A stretch of 64,000 nucleotides of DNA from CAYPPG01 sp964412555 (GTDB lineage: Bacteria > Hinthialibacterota > Hinthialibacteria > Hinthialibacterales > Hinthialibacteraceae). The position numbers were made by a program, and so were the translations under genes. The first letter of the stretch is position 1; every line of letters begins with the position of its first letter. The stretch spans positions 62,001 to 126,000 of the forward strand of contig CAYPPG010000002.1 of assembly GCA_964412555.1 (NCBI GenBank), written 5' to 3'. The notes under the pieces are model-generated. The model was not told the origin of the DNA and ran no database searches. It was given only the letters and a program-made list of their open reading frames with translations. Of this stretch, positions 34,509 through 43,302 are shown in pieces.

Positions 34509-36044
34509 TTAGGTTTTGTTTTGCACTGTCCACCAGGTTAGGTTCGTCAACTTTTCCAGTTTCGGTTTCGGGAATAAATAACTAGCCATATATCCAATGA
34601 TGAAAGCGACGGTATTGCTGAAGAAGTTGATGATGAACTTATGAATACGGCTGGAATATGCTTCAGGAAGCCAGCCGAGTTCGCTGGCGGTAAGCCAGAT
34701 GGTGACCAAAACGGTCAAAACAATACCCACTGCCGCTCCCTGGCTGTTCGTCCTTTTGGAGATGAATCCCAAGAAAAAAAGCCCCCCCAAACCACCGGAA
34801 AAGATCGCCGCGATGAAAAATCCAATATCCAAGATTGTATCTTGCTCTATGCCGGTAAATGAAAGAGAACACAGGATCATCGAAAATCCTGCCATTGCAG
34901 TAATGATGCGCGCGACCTTCAGATAGTGAGCGTCGCTTTTTCCTTTGATAAGATGGCGGCGGTAGATGTCCGCAGTGATAACGGTGGCTGATCCATTCAA
35001 GGAGGAATCGATGGAGGACATCGCGGCGGCCATCACGGCGGCGATAACGAAGCCGGCCAATCCAACGGGCAATTGCGTCAATATGAAGTATGGGAAAACC
35101 TGGTCGCTGGGCATCTGGTTGACGACTGCTTCCGGAAACGTTTGATAATACACCCAGAGACATGTCCCGACGAACATAAATGTTGCCCATATCGGGATAC
35201 AGCCAACGCCTCCGATCCAGATGGCTTGACGGGCGTCCCGATCGCTTCTGGCGGCGCAATAGCGTTGAATTTTCGTTTGATCCGAGGCAAATTCTTGGAG
35301 GAAGAGGAATAATCCGTTTAAGACAAGAACCCAAAATGTGTCTTCTGCAAGGTTCCATTCAAACGAAAACGCCAAATCGAATTTATTATTTGCCCATGCT
35401 TGGCTCACTACGCTGGACGCTCCGCCGGGGACTTCGATGAAAACGGTTCCAATGCAAAACAGACCCCCTAAAAATAAGACGAATGTTTGCAGAACATCCG
35501 TCCAAATGACAGCCTCGATCCCGCCAACCACGGTATAAATAGTGACCAATATCCCCATTCCGATGATGATCAAATAGAGATCGAAGCCGGTCATGGCTTG
35601 AATCGGCAGTGAGAGGAGGAAAAGGATGATGCCCATTCTGTAAAATTGGGCAACCGACCACATGACGCATCCATAGGTACGCGCCCAGGCACCGAAGCGC
35701 AGTTCCAAATATTCATAGGCGCTGACCAATCTTGCCTTGCGGTAAAACGGTACAAAAAGATAAATGGCGGCCACTGCGGCTATGGGAAGCATCAAGCCGG
35801 GGACAAGACGGCTCCAATTCAAAGCAAAGGCGGAACCGGGATAAGCAAGAAATGTGACTGAACTGATCGCGGTACCCAACATGGAAATGCCGACCGCCCA
35901 GCCGGGAATTTTTCGCCCGCCCACAAAATATCCTTCCGTGTCCTTCAGACGGCTTGAACACCGAAACCCGATGAATAAAACGATTCCGAAATAGAAAATG
36001 AGTGTTGTAAGATCACCCGAATGGATTCCAACCGCTGTATCCAC
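34509..36044 (-). CDS. Sodium:solute symporter (SSS) family transporter
   Basis: A 511-residue polytopic protein with about 13 hydrophobic segments. SSS motifs include DTEGYFVGGRKIPGWAVGISMLGTAISSVTFLAYPG (parts: YFVGGRKIPGW; GTAISSVTFL), YEYLELRFG, GGIEAVIWTDVLQ and AAAMSSIDSSLNGSATVITADIY with the Na2-site serines. It imports a sugar, amino acid or organic anion with sodium. GTG 36044 is the start, 5 bases after GGAGGG. It converges on speD-speE with 11 bases between stops and has no partner genes, so the substrate is unknown. Sugar transport fits the local exported sugar enzymes. Confidence 0.92.
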   Translation of the reverse strand: MDTAVGIHSGDLTTLIFYFGIVLFIGFRCSSRLKDTEGYFVGGRKIPGWAVGISMLGTAISSVTFLAYPGSAFALNWSRLVPGLMLPIAAVAAIYLFVPFYRKARLVSAYEYLELRFGAWARTYGCVMWSVAQFYRMGIILFLLSLPIQAMTGFDLYLIIIGMGILVTIYTVVGGIEAVIWTDVLQTFVLFLGGLFCIGTVFIEVPGGASSVVSQAWANNKFDLAFSFEWNLAEDTFWVLVLNGLFLFLQEFASDQTKIQRYCAARSDRDARQAIWIGGVGCIPIWATFMFVGTCLWVYYQTFPEAVVNQMPSDQVFPYFILTQLPVGLAGFVIAAVMAAAMSSIDSSLNGSATVITADIYRRHLIKGKSDAHYLKVARIITAMAGFSMILCSLSFTGIEQDTILDIGFFIAAIFSGGLGGLFFLGFISKRTNSQGAAVGIVLTVLVTIWLTASELGWLPEAYSSRIHKFIINFFSNTVAFIIGYMASYLFPKPKLEKLTNLTWWTVQNKT

Positions 36045-36316
36045 GTTCTCCCTCCGATGAGAGTTGGTTCAACATACACCAAAAAGGGGAATCACTTCCA
36101 GTGCTGTGAGAAATAAATGAATGATTTGCCATGGTCAAATCAGGGAAAAATAGTTCTGCTGAATGAATGAGAGAAGGAATTTTCTTCCTAGCCTCAAGGG
36201 GGAAAATGAAGGTCTACTATTATATAACATACTCAGAAATATGAAGATATGAATTTATGTCTTCCTTGGCACATCGGTTGCAAAATGGGAAGTGAGACGA
36301 ATGTGTGAGGGAGACT

Positions 36317-36574
36317 ATGGCGTTAGAAACGGTGCAAAGTGGATTATCCAATACGGCTTCGCTCTTTCGGCCGAGACCGGTAAATGAATTGCAGAGTAAT
36401 TTGGCTCAATTTTATGAGCGAACATCCGAGTTTGTCGATCATCATTTCAAGGAGATGTCGGATGCAACGTCATCGGAAAAGAAAAACAGCAAACTGCAAA
36501 ATGGCAGTTCAGAAGAATCACTTCCGCGTTTAAATCCTAAAGGGTTGGGGCTGCTTGTTGATTTGGTTGTTTAG
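36317..36574 (+). CDS. Small protein of unknown function
   Basis: An 85-residue, hydrophilic protein (MALETVQSGLSNTASLFRPRP...LNPKGLGLLVDLVV) with a Ser/Glu/Lys-rich middle and a hydrophobic C-terminus. No signal peptide or known motif is seen. AGGGAG precedes the ATG but close; GTG 36305 is the alternative start. The last 38 bases overlap the 3' end of the convergent aldo/keto reductase gene. I do not recognise it. The reading frame is the only one on this strand with a ribosome site here. Confidence 0.4.
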   Translation: MALETVQSGLSNTASLFRPRPVNELQSNLAQFYERTSEFVDHHFKEMSDATSSEKKNSKLQNGSSEESLPRLNPKGLGLLVDLVV

Positions 36575-37409
36575 GGGGGGAAGAAATTTTCCTGATTCTG
36601 CAATTTTTAAAAGTGTTCCACTGTCTTTGCAATTCTTCAATGGAGTAGCATCCAGTCACGAAACCGTGAATCTCTTGATTCAATGCGAAACGATACGCAT
36701 CGTCCAGCCGATGTTGAGGTGGAGCAGAGGGATTCATCATACCGAATGGTTTCATCCCAATGACATGTGTCCCTTTTGTGTCAGCCATCGATAGGATTTC
36801 TTTTGTAATAAATAAAGAGTGCGGATGTACCGGAATCAGAATGACATCAAAGTCATATTCCTTCAATGCTTGATTGACAATGGATGCGTCTCGGTGGGCG
36901 GATAAGCCTATGGCACGGACTTTGCCCTCTTGTTTGGCTTTGATCATCGCTGTGAGAGCGCCGCTTGGTGCAGTCAATTCTTGCCATTCATACCGGTTGC
37001 GCAAATCGTGTATCATCCAGACTTCGATGGAATCCGTTTTTAAGCGCTGGAGACTTTCCTGCAAGTCCTTCTCTGCTGTTTTTGCTTGTCTTTGAAGTGT
37101 TTTGGTTGTGATGGACAATTGATCTCTTTGCCGGTGGAGGCATCGGCCTAGTATTGTTTCCGCAATTCCTCTCCCATAGGCGGCTGCTGTATCGAAATGG
37201 TTGATTCCCAAATCCAACGCGTTGTGAATCAAGTTCTCCGCTTTTTGCTCATTCATTTCATGCAATTTTGCAGTTCCCAAACCAAAGTAGGCATGGGAAA
37301 ACGTGGAGCCATGATTGTTTATTCCCTCGTATTGTGTACTGCCGGATGAATTCGAAAACAACGCGAGAGAGATTCCGGAACACGACTGAAGAAACGATCT
37401 GCGATCCAT
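36537..37409 (-). CDS. Tat-exported aldo/keto reductase
   Basis: A 290-residue protein beginning MDRRSFLQSCSGISLALF, a twin-arginine signal (RRSFLQ). The AKR fold is clear: GLGTAKL, INHFDTAAAYGRG, LSITTKT, VWMIHDLRN. The catalytic tetrad is Asp73, Tyr78, Lys103 and His134. The C-terminal segment reaches FVTGCYSIEEL, but the canonical NADPH-binding R-x-x-N end is poorly conserved. Such exported AKRs occur in Planctomycete-like genomes and probably act on sugars with tightly bound cofactor. The hypothetical gene at 36317 overlaps its end. A palindromic repeat lies 44 bases upstream of its start codon. Confidence 0.85.
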   Translation of the reverse strand: MDRRSFLQSCSGISLALFSNSSGSTQYEGINNHGSTFSHAYFGLGTAKLHEMNEQKAENLIHNALDLGINHFDTAAAYGRGIAETILGRCLHRQRDQLSITTKTLQRQAKTAEKDLQESLQRLKTDSIEVWMIHDLRNRYEWQELTAPSGALTAMIKAKQEGKVRAIGLSAHRDASIVNQALKEYDFDVILIPVHPHSLFITKEILSMADTKGTHVIGMKPFGMMNPSAPPQHRLDDAYRFALNQEIHGFVTGCYSIEELQRQWNTFKNCRIRKISSPPKQPNQQAAPTL

Positions 37410-37452
37410 TGGTTTTGCCTTTCAGAAATATGAATTTATTGACTATTTTACA

Positions 37453-37478
37453 GTGTGCAGACAGGATGTCCGCACCAC
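37453..37478. repeat. Palindromic repeat, GTGCAGACAGGATGTCCGCACCAC class
   Basis: GTGTGCAGACAGGATGTCCG then CACCAC; near-perfect hairpin around AGGATG, same family as 1291, 15281 and 39652. It lies between two minus-strand genes. Confidence 0.75.
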
Positions 37479-37518
37479 AATGGTTGACTTTTGGCCGTAG
37501 TATCAAGAATATGCTGCT

Positions 37519-38451
37519 TTACTTCAACCATATCTCGAATTTCAGGATAAAGATGAGAAGGGCAGCGGCTTGTTCGTCTTCAGGATTTTGTTGTATATGA
37601 TTTTCCAATTTTTCCAGGTGGAATTGGAAATCATCTTTGTTTTGATAGTAGTCGAAGATGCCTGGCAGATTTTCATTGGGGGAATCGATGTATTTTTGAA
37701 AAATGTGATACGCATCATCATAATCACCGACGGCGAAAAGTGCCGTACCGTATCCTATTATCACAGATATGTTCTTGGAAAAAATGTGGGATAATTGTGC
37801 AAAGTGATCTTTAGCCGAAGCGTATTCTCGATTTTTGAAGTGGTTCATTCCCTGTTCCAATAGTATCATCGAGGGGGAACGCAATTTCGGTTTCTCAAAT
37901 TTTTTGGGAGTTTTGACTGGTTTTTCCGCAGTGGTTTTCCTTGTTGATGTTGTATTCGAATCGTTTTGTTCATTGGTAGACCGTGAGTTCATGTAACGGA
38001 TTAATGAAGGAGAGAAAGGAGGTGACAATAAAAAATTTCGGAAATTCTCTGCAAAACCAAGGGAGGGGATCGTTTTTGAGGGAATCTGAGGATAGGGGCG
38101 AGCACGAGAATCTTTGTCGAATGCATTAGGCATATTTGGGGATGGAGACGGAATATCTGACAGCATGGGTGGAACACCCGGTAGAGTAGGTATATCAGGT
38201 GCGAATGAATTCTTCAAAACCGGGCGCGTAAACGAGGAATTCGAACGGCACAGGTATACAGGTGCTCGTAGGGGCGGTTCGCGAACCGACCCTACGGGAG
38301 AACGCGAGGAATTCGAACGGCGCAAGTATACGGGGGATTTGGATATTTCCGTCAATTTTTGGGAATTATTTTTCGGTTGAGCCAAAACGGATGCACCGAT
38401 TTGTGTGAGAAATAGCACAATGAGTAATCCGATGGAATGGTACTTTTGCAT
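37519..38451 (-). CDS. Secreted Pro/Ser-rich protein with C-terminal TPR-like repeats
   Basis: A 310-residue protein with a signal peptide (MQKYHSIGLLIVLFLTQIGASVLA), a Pro/Ser-rich disordered part (about 25-200) and a C-terminal TPR-like helical region (MILLEQGMNHFKNREYASAKDHF, NISVIIGYGTALFAVGDYDDAYHIFQKYI in parts). GAGGTG lies before the ATG. Within residues about 40-75, the segment PVYLxRSNSS occurs twice, 24 residues apart, with a 30-bp DNA palindrome between the copies (38267-38296). This looks like an in-frame insertion of a dispersed repeat. Function unknown; TPR regions suggest protein binding in the periplasm or outer membrane. Confidence 0.6.
   Translation of the reverse strand: MQKYHSIGLLIVLFLTQIGASVLAQPKNNSQKLTEISKSPVYLRRSNSSRSPVGSVREPPLRAPVYLCRSNSSFTRPVLKNSFAPDIPTLPGVPPMLSDIPSPSPNMPNAFDKDSRARPYPQIPSKTIPSLGFAENFRNFLLSPPFSPSLIRYMNSRSTNEQNDSNTTSTRKTTAEKPVKTPKKFEKPKLRSPSMILLEQGMNHFKNREYASAKDHFAQLSHIFSKNISVIIGYGTALFAVGDYDDAYHIFQKYIDSPNENLPGIFDYYQNKDDFQFHLEKLENHIQQNPEDEQAAALLIFILKFEIWLK
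38233..38330. repeat. In-frame palindrome flanked by a 72-bp-period direct repeat
   Basis: CGAGGAATTCGAACGG occurs at 38233 and 38305. Between them lies a 30-bp palindrome, CGTAGGGGCGGTTCG (38267-38281) and CGAACCGACCCTACG (38282-38296), with one mismatch. The period of 72 bp keeps the host reading frame. Confidence 0.85.
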
Positions 38452-38632
38452 GATTTCTCACCTCCACTGAATACAAGTGTAACATATTTTACCGTGAGTT
38501 GACAAAAATGATATCCACGAAATGATCTCGTTTTTTTGCATTTAAGCCCGATTGCAATTTAACAGAGAGAAGGAAATGATATAAGATAGTGATTCAGAAA
38601 ATGATCATAGCAAAGAGAGGAGTTCAAAAAAA

Positions 38633-39616
38633 ATGAAAAGTTCTTTTCAGCCTGGAGAAATGAACCGTCGTGAGTTCGCAAAAGTGTCATCCATAGCGGG
38701 GATGGGTTTGATGGCTGCTGTTGGAACGGCCGGACGTGTTTCGGCAGCGGGGAATACCGTGAAAATGTTCAAGGATTTGAATTGCGGGATGATCGGTGTG
38801 AAAGCGGATCAATTTCAAGCGGTGCGCTATGCCGCTGAATATGGCTTTGACAGTGTCAGTACCAGTGCGCAGGCATTGGAAGGAATGAGCGCCGACCAGT
38901 TGAGTCAATTGTTGGATTTGATGAAAGAGAAAAGCATTATTTTTGGTGTGGCCGGTCTACCGGTGGAATTTCGGCGGGATGAAAACAGATTCAAGGAGGA
39001 TATTGTACTTCTTCCGGATCGTGCCGAATTGTTGAAACGTGTCGGTGTGAATCGAATCTCCACCTGGATTCTGCCTGGTAACAATGAGTTGACCTATTTG
39101 GAAAATTTCGAACAGCATCGCCGGCGGCTTGCGGAAGCGGCGCGCATTTTGAAAGAAAATAGAATTCGCCTTGGTTTGGAATTTGTCGGGCCGAGAACTT
39201 TGATGAATCGATTCCGTTATCCGTTCGTGCATACTCAGCAAGAAATGATGGAGTTGGCACATGCCATCGGGACCGGCAATGTTGGATTGCTGCTCGATGC
39301 CTGGCATTGGTATACATCGCACGGAACCGTTGAAGAGTTGAAAGAGTTAAGCAATGAAGACGTAGTACAATTACATGTCAACGATGCGCCCGCCGGTATT
39401 CCGGTTGACGAGCAGATCGACAATCAACGGGAAGTGCCTCTCGCAACCGGCGTTATCAATATGGAAGGTTTTATCAATGCGTTGGCTGATATTGGCTTTG
39501 ACGGTCCGGTGACCTGTGAGCCATTCAATCAGGAATTGAATAAAATGGAGGATGAAGCGGCGCTGGAGAAAGTATCGAAGGCTTTTCGGAGACTGTTTGC
39601 AATGATCAACGCATAA
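38633..39616 (+). CDS. Tat-exported sugar phosphate isomerase/epimerase-like protein
   Basis: A 327-residue protein with a twin-arginine signal (MNRREFAKVSSIAGMGLMAAVG..VSA). The AP_endonuc_2-like TIM barrel follows: AEYGFDSVSTSAQALEG, RILKENRIRLGLEFVGP (metal Glu), NVGLLLDAWHWYTSHG (Asp/His), VVQLHVNDAP (His/Asp) and DGPVTCEPFN (Glu). It would isomerise or epimerise a sugar outside the cytoplasm, with unknown substrate. GAGGAG lies 10 bases before the chosen ATG; Met10 is an alternative start. It is a single-gene unit, divergent from the TPR protein gene. The window has a second exported barrel at 13328, of different sequence. Confidence 0.87.
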   Translation: MKSSFQPGEMNRREFAKVSSIAGMGLMAAVGTAGRVSAAGNTVKMFKDLNCGMIGVKADQFQAVRYAAEYGFDSVSTSAQALEGMSADQLSQLLDLMKEKSIIFGVAGLPVEFRRDENRFKEDIVLLPDRAELLKRVGVNRISTWILPGNNELTYLENFEQHRRRLAEAARILKENRIRLGLEFVGPRTLMNRFRYPFVHTQQEMMELAHAIGTGNVGLLLDAWHWYTSHGTVEELKELSNEDVVQLHVNDAPAGIPVDEQIDNQREVPLATGVINMEGFINALADIGFDGPVTCEPFNQELNKMEDEAALEKVSKAFRRLFAMINA

Positions 39617-39651
39617 ATGTGTTCTTCAGGCTCCTTTTTGCCACTTTATAT

Positions 39652-39676
39652 TGTGCAGACAGGATGTCCGCACCAC
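39652..39676. repeat. Palindromic repeat, GTGCAGACAGGATGTCCGCACCAC class
   Basis: TGTGCAGACAGGATGTCCGC then ACCACA, a near-identical copy of the element at 37453, between the convergent sugar isomerase and heme A synthase genes. Confidence 0.75.
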
Positions 39677-39704
39677 AAATTTGAAATTTTTGCCTCTGCT
39701 TCGT

Positions 39705-41033
39705 TTATTGTTGGGACTGGGGGAGTTGATTTTCCGGTTCTTTCGTGAAACGAATGATTCGCAGCAACAGAATGACGGTTACAGCTAATAGGAGAGCGCC
39801 GGTGGCTTGGTGCGCGGTCGCGACGAATGCGGCGAAAACCGTAGGTGAGGTTTGAGTGGCCATGCCGGTCACGGCGAGAGCGCCGATTCCCAAAATGATT
39901 TGCAGTCCAATGAGATAGAGCAGAAGCGTTCCCATCCGTTTAATCCTTGGAATGTCTTCATACAATCCCCATGCCCGCACACCACAGGTTATCGCGACGC
40001 ATGTTACAACAATGGCTGTCGTGATATGGATCAACAATCCGTTTGCGATGTGGCGAAGTACGGCGCCCAAAACCAGTTGAAGCAAGAGCAAAACAAGTAA
40101 GAAGATATTCAAGGGGCGGTCCATCGACGTATATTTTTTTTCCACTGCCGGTGGACCGCTTTTCCAGGAAGTGGAAAGAAACACAGCCATTGCAACAATA
40201 ATCCCGAAGAAGATTTGACCTATAATTCCATGTAAAATGGCCAAGAAAATATTTGGATTGGTGTTTTCCGTTGCGAGGGTAAAGTGGCCGGTAACGCGAA
40301 GCCCGCCCAGGATTCCCTGAATAACAACGAGAACGGCGGCGAACCATCCCAACTTCCGCAGCCAGGTTCGGTTTTCTGTACGCTGAAGATGAATGGCGAG
40401 GACGATTGTCGTGATACCGACAAGCGACCCGAACAGCCGGTGGGCGTGTTCATAATAGATACCACCGGTCATGCGGGAGAGAGGGTATAGGAACATATTG
40501 TATCCGAAGGAATTCGGCCAATCGACGACCGCCAATCCGGCGTCATAGCTTGTGACGAGACCCCCTGCAACCAATAGAAGTAAAGTCGCGAATGAGGCAA
40601 CGCCGGCAAACATCCCGGACCAATTAATCGAAGATGACTTTGGCGGTGGGAATCGGTTTCCCAACCATGCCCCAGCCGAGAGGAATACGATCGTCGCTGC
40701 GAAAGAACCGGGAATCCATAACAGAGCCGAGGGAACGATTTGGTTCGGATTATCCCCGCTCAATACACTTCCCAAAATTAGAAGATTGAGCGCTGAGATA
40801 ATACAGGCAATGATTGTTTGATCTTTGAGATTTCGATGTGTATATCGGCCGATCACAAATCCGCCGGTAAACAAGCACAATACCATCAATACAAACAACA
40901 CCGAACTGGGAACAAGGGCGGGGGGAAATCGGCTAATATAACCTACAGCCCAAAGGGAGACGGTGGTTCCGAAACTGATGGCTAAAATATCCGACATGGT
41001 TGAGGATTGAGGATTGGAAATGTTTTCGTTCAT
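39705..41033 (-). CDS. ctaA: Heme A synthase (COX15/CtaA) with extra N-terminal membrane domain
   Basis: The C-terminal 320 residues are COX15/CtaA: LLVAGGLVTSYDAGLAVVDWPNSFG (parts: GGLVTSYDAG; DWPNSFG), YYEHAHRLFGSLVG with the EHxHR heme-binding motif, LHGIIGQIFFG, HIANGLLIHI and ATAHQATGALLLA. Conserved His ligands are present in each half. The first 125 residues add about four membrane segments (FGTTVSLWAVGYISRFPP, PSSVLFVLMVLCLFTGG and others) not found in standard CtaA. It converts heme O to heme A for aa3-type oxidases. No cox genes or ctaB are next to it. The total, 442 residues, is longer than the usual 300-360. Confidence 0.9.
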   Translation of the reverse strand: MNENISNPQSSTMSDILAISFGTTVSLWAVGYISRFPPALVPSSVLFVLMVLCLFTGGFVIGRYTHRNLKDQTIIACIISALNLLILGSVLSGDNPNQIVPSALLWIPGSFAATIVFLSAGAWLGNRFPPPKSSSINWSGMFAGVASFATLLLLVAGGLVTSYDAGLAVVDWPNSFGYNMFLYPLSRMTGGIYYEHAHRLFGSLVGITTIVLAIHLQRTENRTWLRKLGWFAAVLVVIQGILGGLRVTGHFTLATENTNPNIFLAILHGIIGQIFFGIIVAMAVFLSTSWKSGPPAVEKKYTSMDRPLNIFLLVLLLLQLVLGAVLRHIANGLLIHITTAIVVTCVAITCGVRAWGLYEDIPRIKRMGTLLLYLIGLQIILGIGALAVTGMATQTSPTVFAAFVATAHQATGALLLAVTVILLLRIIRFTKEPENQLPQSQQ

Positions 41034-41221
41034 TATTTTTCCGTTGCATTCAGCTGTTTCTTTAATTTAATTGAGAGCAATGAAGGAACATCTTGACCAC
41101 TTTCCCTTGTTTTTCAAGTTTCTATTTCGAAAAGTACATTGTAGAAGCCACGGTTTGCCATTAGACTAGCCTATAATTTGAAGAATTATTAAAAGCATAC
41201 ATTTTATAATGGGTAAACAAC

Positions 41222-42175
41222 ATGATTCAAATTCATACAATCACGCTGAATCCGGTCATCGATCTGATTTATCGCGTCGATCATTTCGAAAAAGGATCGA
41301 CATTTCGCTGTGATGAATTTCGGTTGATTCCCGCCGGGAAAGGAATCAATGTTTCTTATGCGCTCTCCTGTATGGGAGAAACTTCGAACACATATCTTGT
41401 GGTTGGAAAACACGAAGTGCCGGAGTATGAAAGGGAGTGTGCAAAACATTCCATCCTCTGTCATGCGGTCGCGGGCGACTTCAACACGCGGCGGCATTGC
41501 ACAATTTTGGAAAGAATCGAAGGGAAAGTCACTCATGTTCAAGTCACCGGAGCGGAAATATCTTCTTCCCTAATTGACCGCCTATCGGATGAAGTGGTGA
41601 AACATCTTTCGAATAAAGACATTGTCATCCTTTCCGGAAGCCTACCTGCCGGCATCGATTCTACTAACTATAAAAAAATGATCATGCGTTTTAAAAAAGA
41701 AGGCGCTACCGTTATCCTCGATTCCAGCGGAGAACCGTTAAAAGAAGGGCTTACCGCTCATCCTTATTTAGTAAAATTGAATCAAGAAGAGGCGGAAGAG
41801 GTAACGAATAAAAAGATTACCGGGGCGCAAGATGAATATGCGGTTTTGCAAAGAATCCATCATATATATGGGATTCCTTTTATTATCGTGTCGTTTGGAG
41901 CAAGGGGGATGATCGCCGGCTGTGAGGAAGGAGCATGGAGAATGAGTGTCAAGATCGATCCATCGAGTGTGGTGGATACCGTCGGATGCGGGGATTCCAT
42001 GGTGGCGGGATTGGCCTATGCGTTGAAACAAGGGTATTCCACCGAAGAGATGTTCAGTTATGGTATCGCAACCGCTTCGGCGGCAACCTTACATGTCGGT
42101 CCGGGGATTTTGAAAGAAAAAGATGTGAAACGGTTTATGAATCGTGTGGAAAGCCGGCTGGTGGGGTCGCTCTAA
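41222..42175 (+). CDS. PfkB-family hexose kinase (1-phosphofructokinase/tagatose-6-phosphate kinase type)
   Basis: A 317-residue ribokinase-fold enzyme. It starts MIQIHTITLNPVIDLIYRVDHF, the 1-phosphofructokinase-type beginning, with PAGKGINVSYALSCMG (N-terminal PfkB signature), SGSLPAGID, LVKLNQEEAEEV and VDTVGCGDSMVAGLAYAL, whose Asp is the catalytic base in the GCGD motif (GAGD elsewhere). It phosphorylates fructose-1-phosphate or tagatose-6-phosphate at the expense of ATP in the cytoplasm. No fructose PTS is adjacent. The ribosome site is weak (GGGTAA). TATAAT words lie upstream but without a -35 box I would call. Confidence 0.88.
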   Translation: MIQIHTITLNPVIDLIYRVDHFEKGSTFRCDEFRLIPAGKGINVSYALSCMGETSNTYLVVGKHEVPEYERECAKHSILCHAVAGDFNTRRHCTILERIEGKVTHVQVTGAEISSSLIDRLSDEVVKHLSNKDIVILSGSLPAGIDSTNYKKMIMRFKKEGATVILDSSGEPLKEGLTAHPYLVKLNQEEAEEVTNKKITGAQDEYAVLQRIHHIYGIPFIIVSFGARGMIAGCEEGAWRMSVKIDPSSVVDTVGCGDSMVAGLAYALKQGYSTEEMFSYGIATASAATLHVGPGILKEKDVKRFMNRVESRLVGSL

Positions 42176-42193
42176 CTACCTGGTTCAATTGTA

Positions 42194-42243
42194 GATAAAG
42201 CAGGCATCCCACCTGCAACAGTGGGGCAAGCGGGAGGCTTGAG
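42194..42243. repeat. Double-hairpin repeat, GATAAAGCAGGC class
   Basis: GCAGG-CATCCCA-CCTGC is followed by CAAGC-GGGAG-GCTTG. It has the same plan and lead-in as the element at 32864. It may end transcription of the sugar kinase gene. Confidence 0.7.
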
Positions 42244-42471
42244 ACCGTCTCAAAACTTGAAATCCTCTTGAAATTCGCAAAAATATGTGAGAGAGTATTG
42301 ATCGAAAATACAAAAATGAATAAAAATGTATTATTGATAGAAGCGTTCAATTTGAAATGAAGACATCGAAAAAAACTTCCTAAAAGTGTATACCGTCAAG
42401 TTACATTTTGGGATGTATTATTCAAACACGGAGGTAAAGTTGCTGGTTATGTTCTAATTGCTATAATAATT

Positions 42472-42708
42472 TTGCGTTGCGAAAGAAAAGATATACCTCT
42501 TTTGGTAAAGTCAGTTTTTTCGTCAAATCTTTCATGCTGGTTAGGATGGATCATTGCAGGAATAGTAATACTTATTATGATTCCAGGGTATTATTTGGCA
42601 TACAAATTGTATAAAAATGAACTGAAAAGGATTTGTGATGAGCGTGATAGACTGCAGGAAATGCTAATTGGAAAAAATGTTAAACATACCGGCCAAAGGA
42701 GAAAATAA
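42472..42708 (+). CDS. Small membrane protein, possibly 5'-degraded
   Basis: The annotated 78-codon frame starts at TTG 42472 and has one membrane segment (LGWIIAGIVILIMIPGYYLAY) and a charged coiled-coil-like end (ELKRICDERDRLQEML). The frame stays open upstream to 42361 and reads TFWDVLFKHGGKVAGYVLIA, which looks like genuine coding sequence with another membrane segment, but no ATG or GTG is in that extension. The gene may have lost its start or have a frameshift near 42360. The base composition is much more AT-rich than the neighbours. ATG of the next gene lies 2 bases after its stop. I do not recognise the family. Confidence 0.45.
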   Translation: MRCERKDIPLLVKSVFSSNLSCWLGWIIAGIVILIMIPGYYLAYKLYKNELKRICDERDRLQEMLIGKNVKHTGQRRK

Positions 42709-42710
42709 TC

Positions 42711-43232
42711 ATGTTGGAAAATGCTTTACTCTGGCTAGTTCCTATTATGCTTGGATGGAGTATTTTAAGTATAGTATACTGGTGTTTTTTAAGGCAAGTA
42801 TTGCATGATGCTGTATTATTTAGAATTTATAATATACGCGATAATTTACGCTCTATGGCAATAAATGAAGAATTAGATCCATTCTCATTTCAGTATGACT
42901 TTCTTGAAACAAGACTTTGCCAGACTGCTTATACGTCACCAGAAATCACTGTTTGGAATTTTTTCCGTTTTTGCCTATGTCATGAAGCCGAAAAATGTTC
43001 ACCTAATTTAGATAAATTCAGAGAAACCGCTTCAGAACCTTTAAAAAAAATGTGGAAAGATGCTATTGAAAATCTCAGCATTATGATGATGATAAATTCT
43101 CCACTTATCACAGTTTTTGTGATTTGGTTATACCTTTTCAATTCTTTGCGTGTTCAACTTTTTGATTCTAAATGCATGAAATTCTTTGAAATTGAAATTA
43201 TTGAAAAAAATCCATATTTGTGTTATCAATAA
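42711..43232 (+). CDS. Membrane protein of unknown function
   Basis: A 173-residue protein with an N-terminal membrane segment (ALLWLVPIMLGWSILSIVYWCF) and another hydrophobic stretch near residues 125-142 (MMMINSPLITVFVIWLYLF). The middle (HDAVLFRIYNIRDNLRSMAI, TSPEITVWNFFRFCLCHEAEK) is probably cytoplasmic and helical. It follows the small membrane protein by 2 bases in an operon. The pair is AT-rich, bounded upstream by a palindromic repeat, and looks like a transferred accessory module. No known domain is recognised. Confidence 0.5.
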   Translation: MLENALLWLVPIMLGWSILSIVYWCFLRQVLHDAVLFRIYNIRDNLRSMAINEELDPFSFQYDFLETRLCQTAYTSPEITVWNFFRFCLCHEAEKCSPNLDKFRETASEPLKKMWKDAIENLSIMMMINSPLITVFVIWLYLFNSLRVQLFDSKCMKFFEIEIIEKNPYLCYQ

Positions 43233-43302
43233 TACTAAGCATCCTTACACCATAAATTCAGTCGATTTATCGTCCTTGCGTTAAGTACATGCTTCTGAGA
43301 TT

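Noticed and set aside
41161..41221. Promoter upstream of the PfkB kinase
   Set aside because: Two TATAAT words are present (41172, 41205), but neither has a -35 box at 15-19 bp.
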